Positions 1 to 6,893 of a stretch of DNA of 14,233 nucleotides are shown here, piece after piece (within the stretch, counting starts at the first letter, position 1; each line of letters opens with the position of its first letter). Source of the DNA: JBFXJF01 sp050175155. Its GTDB lineage: Bacteria > Bacillota > Bacilli > Tepidibacillales > Tepidibacillaceae. The notes beneath the pieces were generated by a model. The model worked only from the letters and a program-made list of their open reading frames with translations. It was not told the origin of the DNA and searched no databases. The stretch spans positions 1 through 14,233 of the forward strand of contig JBFXJF010000037.1 in NCBI GenBank assembly GCA_050175155.1, written 5' to 3'. A program made the position numbers and the translations under genes.

Positions 1-2705
1 TTTATGTTAGAATTGAGATCAATACAGAATTATCTCTAGTCGTTCCACAATTCAATAGCTGGATTATATTACGCTTTTCATGGAATAACTCAGAGTTCAA
101 TTTTATGGATATCAAAAGTGTATCAGAAATCGATATACTTCCTACTGATTTAATACTTTGTAAGTGCATCTTTAATGGTACAGAATTAATAGGCTTTGAT
201 TACTCTAAAAAATCATGGTCATATAATTATTATAACAACACATCAAACTATAACCCTCCTTTTAAAGTAGTTGCTAATTATCCTTATGATCAGCAAGTAA
301 CTGTATTACCAGGTGGACCATTCATATTCAATGGAAAGATAATAAATATTTCAAATGAAACTCTTTCCCCAGAATTTACATTTCCCCTGCCTTCAGGACA
401 ACGAATTGATGTAGTTTGTTTAGATAGAAATTCTAATATAGTGATTGTAACTGGTGAAGAAAATTTAGGTTTACCTTTAATAAAAACAGAGTATTTTCCA
501 ATTGCAACTGTAACCTTTCCTGCATCTACAATTGTATCAGAAGTTCGCGGTGATTACATATCTTATATACACCCTAATAAGTTTTTGTCTTCAGAAGTAT
601 TTACTTCTGAAACAAGTGAACCTAATTCATACGTCAAAAGAACTGATGATGGGGATATTCAAACACGAATTTTTATTTCAGATGTAGAGACTGGTTTATC
701 ACCATTTATTGTTTCATCTACAACTAAGGTAGATAATTTAAATTCTGATTTATTTGATGATTTAACTTCTACAGATTTTGTTAGAGCTACTGAATCTGTT
801 GATCAGACAATAACAGGAATAAAAACATTTACAAGTGAAGTTCAAGTAAATAATAGTATTTTATCAACAGATCAATTATTTTTCAATTTAATAAATGATA
901 ATGCCACAAATGTAAACTTTGCTGGTGTTGCCACAACATTGACTATAGGTGGAACCTCTGGAACTGTATCAGTACGCAATAATACAATAAATTTTCTTAA
1001 TAGCACAATTTTTACTGTTGGTACAGACGATAATTCTCCTAGAACTGTTTTTTTATTAGGTGCTGGGTCTCTTATTGTTGGTAGTACTATAAATAAAAAG
1101 GACTCCACTTTTCATGGAAACGTAGGAGTAAATGGAACTTTAACAATTAATGGAGATATAATTCAAAATGGTTCTGCGTATGAAACCCATGCAGAAAAAT
1201 TATATACAACAAAAGATTTAATACTAACTCGTGATGGAGCTACTTTAGCATTAGGGCCGGGGGAAATTTCTGGTATTGAAGTTATTAAATATGATGGAAC
1301 AAATAATTTAATTTTTGGTACAGATTCTTCTGGTTTCTTTAGAGTTGGTGAAATTGGTAGTTTACAAATATTAGCGACAAGAAATGATTCAATGACTGAT
1401 ACGTCAATTCCTGTATGGAATGCAACAACAAGTCAATTTGATTCATCATCATTAACCATTTCCGATACTGTAATTACAGGAAACATAACTGGATACTCTG
1501 GTAGTGTAAAATCTCCTTCAACCACTGGCGTTATTCGTTTTGTTGGAATGACAACAGACACCATTAGAGACAAAACAATTTTAGATAATGATGATACTTT
1601 ATTAGAGTTATCTGGTTCTTATACACCTACAGGAACATGGACATTATTAAAATTAAATGAAGATGTAGGGTTATCAACTACATCAACAAAATTAAATTAT
1701 TTAACAAACATAAGCGGTACAACTGGAACAGATTCAACAAATATTGTGTTTTCAACCAATCCTGAAATAACGGGGTTAAGATCAGTTCAAGGCGCATATT
1801 ATGTTCAAATAGATCCTGCTACATTAACGGAAAATAGAACATTAACTTTAGCTGATGGCAATACAATATTAGTATCTGGTACGATGGTTCCTGATTCTAG
1901 AACATTGACTATTTCTACTCAGGATGGTGTATCTGGTGGCGGAACAACCCCATTAACTCTTTCTGAAGATCGTTCCTGGACACTAGGTTTAACGGGATTA
2001 GCTTTAGCTTTACATAATCTTTCTAATGTTGATGGAATCATTGCTAAAACTGGGGCTTCTGCTGTAGCTGCTAGAATTATTACAGGAACTACAAATAGAA
2101 TTTCTATTGTTAATGGTGGTGGAGCTGACGGAAACCCAACAATTGATATAGATGCCAATTACATAGGTCAAAATACAATAACAACCGTTGGTACTCTTTC
2201 ATCAGGAATAGTCCCTTGGTCACTACTATCCGATGTACCTACTACAAATTTGGGGTATGGAATCACCGATGGTATTATAACTTCCGGTGATGGTATGGCC
2301 TCATGGACTGCTACAAACAGTGATCTAACTATTGAATTAGGAACACCATCAGATATAGCTATTGATTCAACTAATTCCGTTTCTGAAACATCCCATACAC
2401 ACAATATTACAGGTGCTTATTTAAATGCTTCTGCTGCCGAAGGTTCAACATTTAGAATCCCCCATGGAGCAGAACCTACTTCTCCTGTTGACGGGGACAT
2501 ATGGACTACTGCTACAGGGTTATATGCTCAAATAAATGGCATTGTTACCGGTCCGTTTGATTCAGGAGGTGGAAGTGGGATTACTGCCGCTGGGGATAAT
2601 ATTTTCACCGGAACGAATACTTTCAACAATACTGTTACCTTTGGGTCTGAAACAATTTTAAGTTCTATCCCACAAACATCTATAGGAAGTATTTGGATTA
2701 CTTAA
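1..2705 (+). CDS. Large phage tail fibre protein, 5' end cut off
   Basis: Structural tail fibre or baseplate-fibre protein, expected on the virion surface. The frame is open from base 3 to the TAA at 2703-2705 with no stop before the ATG at 105, and that ATG has no ribosome binding site, so the true start lies left of the window; at least 900 residues are present. The N-terminal part contains the phrase LILCKCIFNGTEL followed by FDYSKKSW, a pattern I associate with phage minor structural proteins. The middle and end are rich in Thr, Ser, Asn and Gly with shaft-like phrases such as DQTITGIKTFTSEV, and near 2395-2570 a segment with SHTHNITG, FRIPHGAEP and GDIWTTATGLYAQING, typical of fibre shafts. 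No enzymatic motif is visible. A gene for a tip protein follows after 25 bases. The family assignment rests on composition and short motifs; the exact fibre class is uncertain. Confidence 0.8.
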   Translation, partial: YVRIEINTELSLVVPQFNSWIILRFSWNNSEFNFMDIKSVSEIDILPTDLILCKCIFNGTELIGFDYSKKSWSYNYYNNTSNYNPPFKVVANYPYDQQVTVLPGGPFIFNGKIINISNETLSPEFTFPLPSGQRIDVVCLDRNSNIVIVTGEENLGLPLIKTEYFPIATVTFPASTIVSEVRGDYISYIHPNKFLSSEVFTSETSEPNSYVKRTDDGDIQTRIFISDVETGLSPFIVSSTTKVDNLNSDLFDDLTSTDFVRATESVDQTITGIKTFTSEVQVNNSILSTDQLFFNLINDNATNVNFAGVATTLTIGGTSGTVSVRNNTINFLNSTIFTVGTDDNSPRTVFLLGAGSLIVGSTINKKDSTFHGNVGVNGTLTINGDIIQNGSAYETHAEKLYTTKDLILTRDGATLALGPGEISGIEVIKYDGTNNLIFGTDSSGFFRVGEIGSLQILATRNDSMTDTSIPVWNATTSQFDSSSLTISDTVITGNITGYSGSVKSPSTTGVIRFVGMTTDTIRDKTILDNDDTLLELSGSYTPTGTWTLLKLNEDVGLSTTSTKLNYLTNISGTTGTDSTNIVFSTNPEITGLRSVQGAYYVQIDPATLTENRTLTLADGNTILVSGTMVPDSRTLTISTQDGVSGGGTTPLTLSEDRSWTLGLTGLALALHNLSNVDGIIAKTGASAVAARIITGTTNRISIVNGGGADGNPTIDIDANYIGQNTITTVGTLSSGIVPWSLLSDVPTTNLGYGITDGIITSGDGMASWTATNSDLTIELGTPSDIAIDSTNSVSETSHTHNITGAYLNASAAEGSTFRIPHGAEPTSPVDGDIWTTATGLYAQINGIVTGPFDSGGGSGITAAGDNIFTGTNTFNNTVTFGSETILSSIPQTSIGSIWIT

Positions 2706-2730
2706 CTATAATATATAGGAGATTTTACTT

Positions 2731-3252
2731 ATGGCTTTACAATTTAGGGATTCAGATAACGTAACAAAAACCGTTGCCACGATAGATGTTGTTAATAACA
2801 TTACGTATCCAGTCAATTCCTACTACGTTCAATATCCTGATGCTTCTTCTAATACTGATTCAACTGAATTTCCTGTTGCACAGCATCCTGCTACTTTATT
2901 TGGTGGAACTTGGGCTGAGCAATGGTCTACTGAGGCAATATTTTTTAGGACTAGAGGAGTTAATTCTGATATAGGTCGAGTAGACGGTAAACAAACGGAT
3001 CAATTACAAGGGCATGACCACAAGTTATATCACTATCGGGGTGCTGGCGACTCGAATGCGAGGGAGTTGGGTGCGGACAGAGCAATTGCGGGCGGGCCTA
3101 CCTCAGGATTGAATTATAACAATACGACACTAGACGGAACAAGGTTGATGAGTGGCTACGCTGCGGATGTTGCCCTCAACGGGACCCCTCGTATTGGTAC
3201 TGAAACCCGTGTCACAAACCGCCGCATAAAAGTATGGAAACGAACTGCTTAA
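2731..3252 (+). CDS. Tail fibre tip / receptor-binding protein (tail collar-like)
   Basis: 173-residue protein, probably the distal receptor-binding piece of the fibre. The start has AGGAG eight to nine bases upstream. Residues 56-75 contain LFGGTWAEQW followed by FFRTRG, then DGKQTDQLQGHDH at 85-97, and the end carries GTETRVTNRRIKVWKR (156-171). The Q-x-D-x-LQ-GH-x-H and GxETRxxNRRIKVW signatures match tail-collar and fibre-tip domains of many phages, where the histidines bind metal in the trimer. The second half (bases 3001-3240) is about 52% G+C by hand count, well above the neighbouring sequence, including the first half of the same gene (about 35% at 2821-2880). That suggests a swapped-in host-range module. 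It sits between the fibre gene and its probable chaperone, a common fibre cassette order. The receptor is unknown. Confidence 0.75.
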   Translation: MALQFRDSDNVTKTVATIDVVNNITYPVNSYYVQYPDASSNTDSTEFPVAQHPATLFGGTWAEQWSTEAIFFRTRGVNSDIGRVDGKQTDQLQGHDHKLYHYRGAGDSNARELGADRAIAGGPTSGLNYNNTTLDGTRLMSGYAADVALNGTPRIGTETRVTNRRIKVWKRTA

Positions 3253-3272
3253 AAATATAAAGGAGCTTAATT

Positions 3273-3887
3273 ATGATTCAAACTTACATTGTATTAAATG
3301 ATGATGAAATAACACAAATCTATGAAACAGCAGATGGTATTGAAGGCGCACAAGCTTCTATGGTAAATGAAAACTTAACAGGTACCCTTATAGAAGTTGA
3401 AACCCCTTTTGAAGGTAATAAAGGACAAAAGAAGGGTGAATTTAAAGACTGGAAATTGTTACCAATTAAAGAACGTGTAGAAAAAGGTTTTGTAACAATA
3501 GACCCTATGGAAATTATAGATGAAAAAACTGGTGAAATTAGAAAGAAGACATTAAAGGAACAAATTGACACTAATGTTAAAGAACTATTACCTTATCAAA
3601 AATATGATGAAAGTAAAAATGAAATTGTAATAATGCCTTGGACAGAACGAATTGAAAAAGGTGTATCAACATTAGACGATTGGCTTAATGAAGTAATAAG
3701 GCCAGAACGAGATCACTTGTTGAATGAAACTGATAGGGTTTATTGTAATCCTGAACGATGGTGGAGCTATAGTGATGAAGAAAAAGTTAAGTGGTCAATG
3801 TATAAGAAAGCATTGAAGGATTTTCCAGCGACGATAACAAAAATAGTTGATGATGTTACAGAAATAGAATGGCCTAAGAAACCGTGA
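3273..3887 (+). CDS. Tail fibre assembly chaperone-like protein
   Basis: 204-residue soluble, highly charged protein, likely helping the preceding fibre proteins fold or trimerise rather than being part of the virion. AAAGGAG lies seven bases before the ATG. The C-terminal third carries RPERDHLLNETD (143-154), PERWW, then WSMYKKALKDFP (174-185) and a final EIEWPKKP. The pattern R-D-x-LL-x-x-TD, then W-x-x-Y-x-x-AL-x-D-x-P and I-x-WP-x-x-P is typical of phage tail fibre assembly proteins encoded just after fibre genes. A short motif occurs twice, KERVEKGFVTIDPME (67-81) and TERIEKGVSTLDDWL (124-138), suggesting an internal duplication. The stop codon overlaps the GTG start of the peptidase gene, so the two are probably translated together. 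The family call is from motif and position only. Confidence 0.68.
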   Translation: MIQTYIVLNDDEITQIYETADGIEGAQASMVNENLTGTLIEVETPFEGNKGQKKGEFKDWKLLPIKERVEKGFVTIDPMEIIDEKTGEIRKKTLKEQIDTNVKELLPYQKYDESKNEIVIMPWTERIEKGVSTLDDWLNEVIRPERDHLLNETDRVYCNPERWWSYSDEEKVKWSMYKKALKDFPATITKIVDDVTEIEWPKKP

Positions 3888-4591
3888 ACTTTTTTAAGAA
3901 AAAAGATTTAATAATAAATAATTCCACAGATAAAAAATATCTAACACAAAGGGATAATGTAATAAGGCCATTAGAAACCTGTACCCCAACAAGTGTGGTA
4001 ATGGCTTTAACTTATTCTGGTATACAAACACCTTTATCTAAAAATCAGTTAGAGGATGATTTTATTACATTCATGAATACTGATTCACGTGTTATAGACT
4101 TTTACAAGAACAATCCAGAAAATTGGATACGTCAATTATATATAAAAAAAGTTCCAGCTAATGAAATACATGTTGTTGTTGCTTATTCTGCTAATTTGTG
4201 GGTCAATCAAGAAAAGATAGTACGATTTACTTCTACTGCTTCATTAAGAAATATTTTGCAACACTTGTTTATAGGTAATTGCTGTGTGGTTAGTGGCAAA
4301 TGGCCTTACTTAAACAAAAACAATGAAAAAATATTTATAGATCATGTTGTATGCGTAGTAGGATTTAAAACAACACAAACAAAAATTAAAAATAGAGAAA
4401 TAGATATTGAAAAGGTCACCGATATTATTATTGATGACCCTTTTGGAAATTATCAAACGCTATATGAAGATCATAATGGTAATGATATTTATATGCCAAT
4501 TAATGATTTTAATTCAATTGTAAAAGATGTTAATAGACTAACTAAATGGTGTTACTTTATAGGGTATGATGACATGGTTCATCCACGATAA
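3884..4591 (+). CDS. C39-like (papain-fold) cysteine peptidase
   Basis: 235-residue protein resembling the peptidase C39-like / papain-fold group. The candidate catalytic Cys33 lies in PLETCTPTSVVMAL, preceded by QRDN (22-25), which would supply the oxyanion glutamine. The candidate His154 is in IDHVVCVVGF and the Asp in IDDPFGN (184-189). The order Q-C-H-D and the local patterns fit this family well. There is no signal peptide or membrane segment, so it would act in the cytoplasm, in the virion, or as a holin-released lysin. It starts with GTG in a GTGA overlap with the chaperone gene and has no strong ribosome binding site, implying translational coupling. Its last 35 bases overlap the end of the opposing kinase gene. 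The substrate is unknown: cell-wall peptide cleavage, tail protein processing or cleavage of a host protein are all possible. Confidence 0.65.
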   Translation: MNFFKKKDLIINNSTDKKYLTQRDNVIRPLETCTPTSVVMALTYSGIQTPLSKNQLEDDFITFMNTDSRVIDFYKNNPENWIRQLYIKKVPANEIHVVVAYSANLWVNQEKIVRFTSTASLRNILQHLFIGNCCVVSGKWPYLNKNNEKIFIDHVVCVVGFKTTQTKIKNREIDIEKVTDIIIDDPFGNYQTLYEDHNGNDIYMPINDFNSIVKDVNRLTKWCYFIGYDDMVHPR

Positions 4592-5135
4592 TAAAACTCA
4601 TTATAGTTTTTACTCTACGCTCTAATTGAATTAAATCACAGTCATTCTTTAAATAATAATTTGTATGTAAATCATTTATATATTTTTCACTTTCATGACA
4701 ATCACTTGCAACAATATCCCTATGTATTTGAATACACTTAGGATTATATTCTTTTAAAACTTCATATTCATGTGGAAACCTATAGTCCGATATAACATAG
4801 TTTATATTAGGATTTGATTTATATAGATTCTCAAATTTCTTTACCCAAAAGTTACGTCCTATTTTTTTACTAAACTCTGCAAACTGATTAGGTAATTGAT
4901 ATTGTGCCCATTCAGTTCCAAAGTACTGCCAAAACTGTCTACGTGAAAAACCATATCGTTCATCAATTACTTCTTTTAGTACTTCATCATCTTCTTTCTT
5001 CCAATCAAATAAAATATAAGATATTTCTTTAATAGGATCAGCAAATCCATACCTGGTAAAACCATATTCATTAACCAAGTAATTAGCAACAGTGTCTTTT
5101 CCTGAACGCTTATATCCAGATAACATTATAATCAT
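4557..5135 (-). CDS. Deoxynucleoside monophosphate kinase
   Basis: 192-residue P-loop kinase that would phosphorylate dNMPs to dNDPs using ATP in the cytoplasm, feeding phage DNA synthesis. The N-terminus carries GYKRSGKDT (7-15), the Walker A loop of the phage dNMP kinase family (phage T4 gene 1 type). FGTEWAQ (72-78) and ISDYRFPHEYEVLK (115-128) match the family's GTE and DxRFxxE motifs, and HESEKYIND (147-155) fits its C-terminal region. The ATG overlaps the TGA of the upstream nucleotidase gene as ATGA, so the two are likely co-translated. It is the last gene of the minus-strand block seen here and converges with the peptidase gene, overlapping its 3' end by 35 bases, so no room is left for an intergenic terminator. 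The substrate preference among dNMPs cannot be read from the sequence. Confidence 0.88.
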   Translation of the reverse strand: MIIMLSGYKRSGKDTVANYLVNEYGFTRYGFADPIKEISYILFDWKKEDDEVLKEVIDERYGFSRRQFWQYFGTEWAQYQLPNQFAEFSKKIGRNFWVKKFENLYKSNPNINYVISDYRFPHEYEVLKEYNPKCIQIHRDIVASDCHESEKYINDLHTNYYLKNDCDLIQLERRVKTIMSFIIVDEPCHHTL

Positions 5136-5674
5136 AATAACTCTATTATCCTTTCTATTTCATTCCAATTATGTAGTTCACAAGTACAATTAGAATATAA
5201 ATTATAAGGTTGCACTTTTTTGATAACTATCCATTCATTTTCAATACAATGCTCCAATGTAGAGGGTTTATCTTCTATTATTATATCACCTTGTAACTTC
5301 CATTTGTCCTTAGTAAATAATACTCTATTTTCATTGATAAAAGGAAAATTCTTTTTGAGCCATTCTAATTTAATAATTTCATTATGAGAATTATATGGAA
5401 TAGACACAATCCAAACATCAAAATTATCATTTAAGTACTTTAACCCTACTTGTGCATTCGGAGAAAGAGGAATTGTTTTCCAAAAATAATCATCTGTGAA
5501 AACAGTATGTATTACTTCTTTTTGTGTTTTTTTATCTGCTAGTATCCCTTTTTCTAAATTATAATACTCACAATAATCATAATTAAATTTATATCCAATC
5601 TTTTCTACATACAAAATAAAATGTTCTTGAATTTCATTTAATACCCCATCTATATCACAAATTATTGTTTTCAT
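5132..5674 (-). CDS. HAD-family 5'(3')-deoxyribonucleotidase
   Basis: 180-residue haloacid dehalogenase-fold phosphatase resembling the NT5C type 5'-deoxyribonucleotidases, which dephosphorylate deoxynucleoside monophosphates. Motif I is CDIDGVLNE (D7 nucleophile, D9 acid/base). The loop WIVSIPYN (88-95) provides the motif II serine, and GDIIIEDKPSTL (129-140) is motif IV with the acidic pair E134-D135. The start was placed at 5674 because AAGGAA lies about eight bases upstream and the 51-residue zinc-finger gene ends at 5688. A longer frame reaching 5722 would overlap that gene and lacks a good binding site. Its stop overlaps the start of the dNMP kinase gene. Pairing with a kinase that acts on the same substrates suggests selective removal of one dNMP or nucleotide salvage; the preferred base is not visible. 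Confidence 0.82.
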   Translation of the reverse strand: MKTIICDIDGVLNEIQEHFILYVEKIGYKFNYDYCEYYNLEKGILADKKTQKEVIHTVFTDDYFWKTIPLSPNAQVGLKYLNDNFDVWIVSIPYNSHNEIIKLEWLKKNFPFINENRVLFTKDKWKLQGDIIIEDKPSTLEHCIENEWIVIKKVQPYNLYSNCTCELHNWNEIERIIELL

Positions 5675-5687
5675 TTTATGTTCCTTA

Positions 5688-5843
5688 TTAATCAAGCGGT
5701 AGTGGCCCATGTTTCTTTTCATATTCTTTTCGGCAAGCTTTTTTTGATTGTAGATGCCATGTGAAATGAATTAAGCAATACTCATTCTTGCAGTTAGGGC
5801 AAACCTTTGTTGCTTTATCATCACATACTAAACACTCTTTCAT
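5688..5843 (-). CDS. Small zinc-finger protein, 51 residues
   Basis: Short gene found by reading the minus strand between the nucleotidase and the homing endonuclease. It has an excellent ribosome binding site, AAAGGAG, followed six bases later by ATG, and ends 13 bases before the nucleotidase start, whose own binding site follows the stop. The protein has eight possible zinc ligands: C4, C7, C15, C18, C23, H26, H30 and C37, in the phrases CLVC, VCPNCKNEYC and HFTWH. The C-x2-C-x7-C-x2-C-x4-C-x2-H-x3-H-x6-C spacing resembles HIT, AN1 or MYND-type treble-clef fingers that bind two zincs. The C-terminus is basic. Its start overlaps the stop of the displaced polymerase tail (ATGA), so it was probably the gene coupled directly to the polymerase. 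Its function is unknown; a protein-protein or nucleic-acid adaptor is plausible. Confidence 0.75.
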   Translation of the reverse strand: MKECLVCDDKATKVCPNCKNEYCLIHFTWHLQSKKACRKEYEKKHGPLPLD

Positions 5844-5911
5844 TCTGTACTCCTTTCAAAAATTGTTTCTTCTCTGAGTTTTTTAGTTTTTTCTAAAACT
5901 TTCTCTTTTAT
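5840..5911 (-). pseudogene. Displaced C-terminal remnant of the DNA polymerase gene
   Basis: Short reading frame directly after the homing endonuclease, without a start of its own. Its first 18 codons encode IKEKVLEKTKKLREETIF, and the current polymerase tail reads VKEKVTAKVNKIRKEMIF, giving 10 of 18 identical residues and several conservative changes. It continues for five more codons and stops at a TGA that overlaps the ATG of the zinc-finger gene, and it contains that gene's ribosome binding site. This is how the last codons of the upstream gene should look in a tightly packed operon. The endonuclease stop codon TAA is formed from its first bases in another frame. I infer that it is the original polymerase end, separated by an insertion. 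An exon of an intron-split gene is an alternative. Confidence 0.6.
5858..5911 (-). repeat. Polymerase-tail repeat, copy 2 (downstream)
   Basis: Diverged direct repeat of 54 bases matching the stretch at 6903-6956 at 39 of 54 positions by hand count, in the same reading frame. It begins at or next to the endonuclease stop codon, which makes this the likely right-hand edge of the insertion. Confidence 0.6.
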
Positions 5912-6756
5912 AAGGTCAATTCCCAAGTATACCCTTTAACAGATATTTTTTCTTTAATTGATTTGTTGATATAATTTCGTCCTTGAACTAGCGTGAAATC
6001 TTTGTACATTGTTAGTGCAGCATCTTTTATACATGGGAATTCTACACCTAATTCGACACAAAAAACTTTTTTAGCACTCGGATTTTTGCCTCTATGGTTT
6101 AACCCAGGATGCTTTTTGCCATAGTTTCCGTTATTTTTGCCAGTAGGAGGATTTAATTTCTTTGCATTTCGCATTCTTTGCTTTGAAGCTTCAGTCATTT
6201 TCATTCCATATCTAGGAGAGTCTTCACCTTTTAAGTGACAATGTCCTTTTTTTACTGCATCACAGTAATCTTTTGACATTTTCTTTCCTTTATTCCAAGG
6301 GATTTTCCCTTTTTGGGCTTCAGCATTTCTCCATTGCCATTCTTTTTTATTTTTTAATTTAAATATAGGATTATCTTTTCCACATATATTTTTTGAATGT
6401 TCATTTCTTACTGCTTCATACTGAATTGAATTTATAAAGTTTTGCCCATCTTTTGTGTTACACATTCTAATAAAAGCAAAGCACATTGGCTTATATTTGC
6501 AATAAAACAAAATTAAATGCGCTATAAAATGTTCCCTATATGTCAAAACAATTAAGTTTTCTTTATTATCGACCCCACCCATCTTTTTTGGTAAAATATG
6601 ATGTCTATTCAATCCACATTTTGTTTTAAAAATTTTTTCTTTTCTACTTAAAATAAATTTCTTATACCTTTCTAAATGTCTTTGATTTTCTTCTAAAACT
6701 GGTGGAAGTCGATTTAAATAAAATAAACGTGATTCTAATGTCTCTTGTGAAACCAT
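5908..6756 (-). CDS. HNH homing endonuclease with NUMOD3 repeats
   Basis: 282-residue site-specific DNA endonuclease of the phage HNH homing type. The nuclease centre is NRHHILPKKMGG (50-61) followed by DNKENLIVLTYREHFIAH (63-80), giving H52/H53, N67, H76 and H80 as the HNH residues. Downstream are NUMOD3-type DNA-binding repeats: WNKGKKMS (154-161), GEDSPRYGMKMTEASKQR (177-194) and GKNNGNYGKKH (206-216). A C-terminal module starting KKVFCVELGVEF (229-240) and ending in KGYTWEL resembles a NUMOD1-like helix-turn-helix. AGGAG lies seven bases before the ATG. It sits right after the DNA polymerase gene, a favoured home of HNH elements in phages such as SPO1, and between two copies of the polymerase tail. 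It would cut an allele lacking the insert and spread by repair. All key residues are present, so it may be active. Confidence 0.9.
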   Translation of the reverse strand: MVSQETLESRLFYLNRLPPVLEENQRHLERYKKFILSRKEKIFKTKCGLNRHHILPKKMGGVDNKENLIVLTYREHFIAHLILFYCKYKPMCFAFIRMCNTKDGQNFINSIQYEAVRNEHSKNICGKDNPIFKLKNKKEWQWRNAEAQKGKIPWNKGKKMSKDYCDAVKKGHCHLKGEDSPRYGMKMTEASKQRMRNAKKLNPPTGKNNGNYGKKHPGLNHRGKNPSAKKVFCVELGVEFPCIKDAALTMYKDFTLVQGRNYINKSIKEKISVKGYTWELTL

Positions 6757-6893
6757 AATTTTTCTCCTATAAAATTTTAGCTTTTAAGACCCTGGTAAGT
6801 CTATTTTATATAGTTAATGACAAAAAGAGTTAGCTTCGATTAGGAGTAACCAAAGCAACAGGTACCAGCCTGCTGTCCTCTTATTATTAGCCT
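6757..6893 (-). other. Structured RNA leader between polymerase and HNH gene
   Basis: The only non-coding gap above 100 bases in the window. On the minus strand it can form three hairpins. The first pairs CAGCAGG with CCUGUUG (6875-6869 with 6862-6856) around the loop CUGGUA. The second, directly adjoining, pairs GCUUUGGUUA with UAAUCGAAGC (6856-6847 with 6842-6833), ten pairs with two wobbles and a CUCC loop; base 6856 can belong to either stem. The third pairs UAUAAAAU with AUUUUAUA (6810-6803 with 6775-6768) and inside it AGAC with GUCU, exposing the loop UUACCAGG. Loop CUGGUA (6868-6863) is fully complementary to UACCAG (6797-6792), allowing a kissing or pseudoknot contact. The last stem ends at the first base of the endonuclease binding site AGGAG. 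Possible roles are translation control or an intron relic; folding was done by eye. Confidence 0.5.

Noticed and set aside
105..107. ATG at 105 as the true start of the tail fibre gene.
   Set aside because: The frame is open back to base 3, no ribosome binding site precedes this ATG, and the upstream residues look like normal coding sequence.
3001..3243. Variable region of a diversity-generating retroelement at the end of the tip protein.
   Set aside because: No reverse transcriptase, template repeat or accessory gene is in the window, and the C-terminus is tail-collar-like rather than a C-type lectin with the usual adenine-variable codons.
4593..4610. Small AAAACT/AGTTTT hairpin after the peptidase stop as a bidirectional terminator.
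   Set aside because: Six mostly A-T pairs within the kinase coding sequence, with only a short T-run; too weak to claim.
5675..5722. A 16-codon N-terminal extension of the nucleotidase.
   Set aside because: It would overlap the zinc-finger gene, has no binding site, and the HAD motif normally lies within the first ten residues, as it does from the start at 5674.
6803..6826. Promoter for the endonuclease from TTGTCA and TATAAA on the minus strand.
   Set aside because: Only seven bases separate the two hexamers, far from the usual 16-18; the AT-rich element is better explained as part of the hairpin stem.
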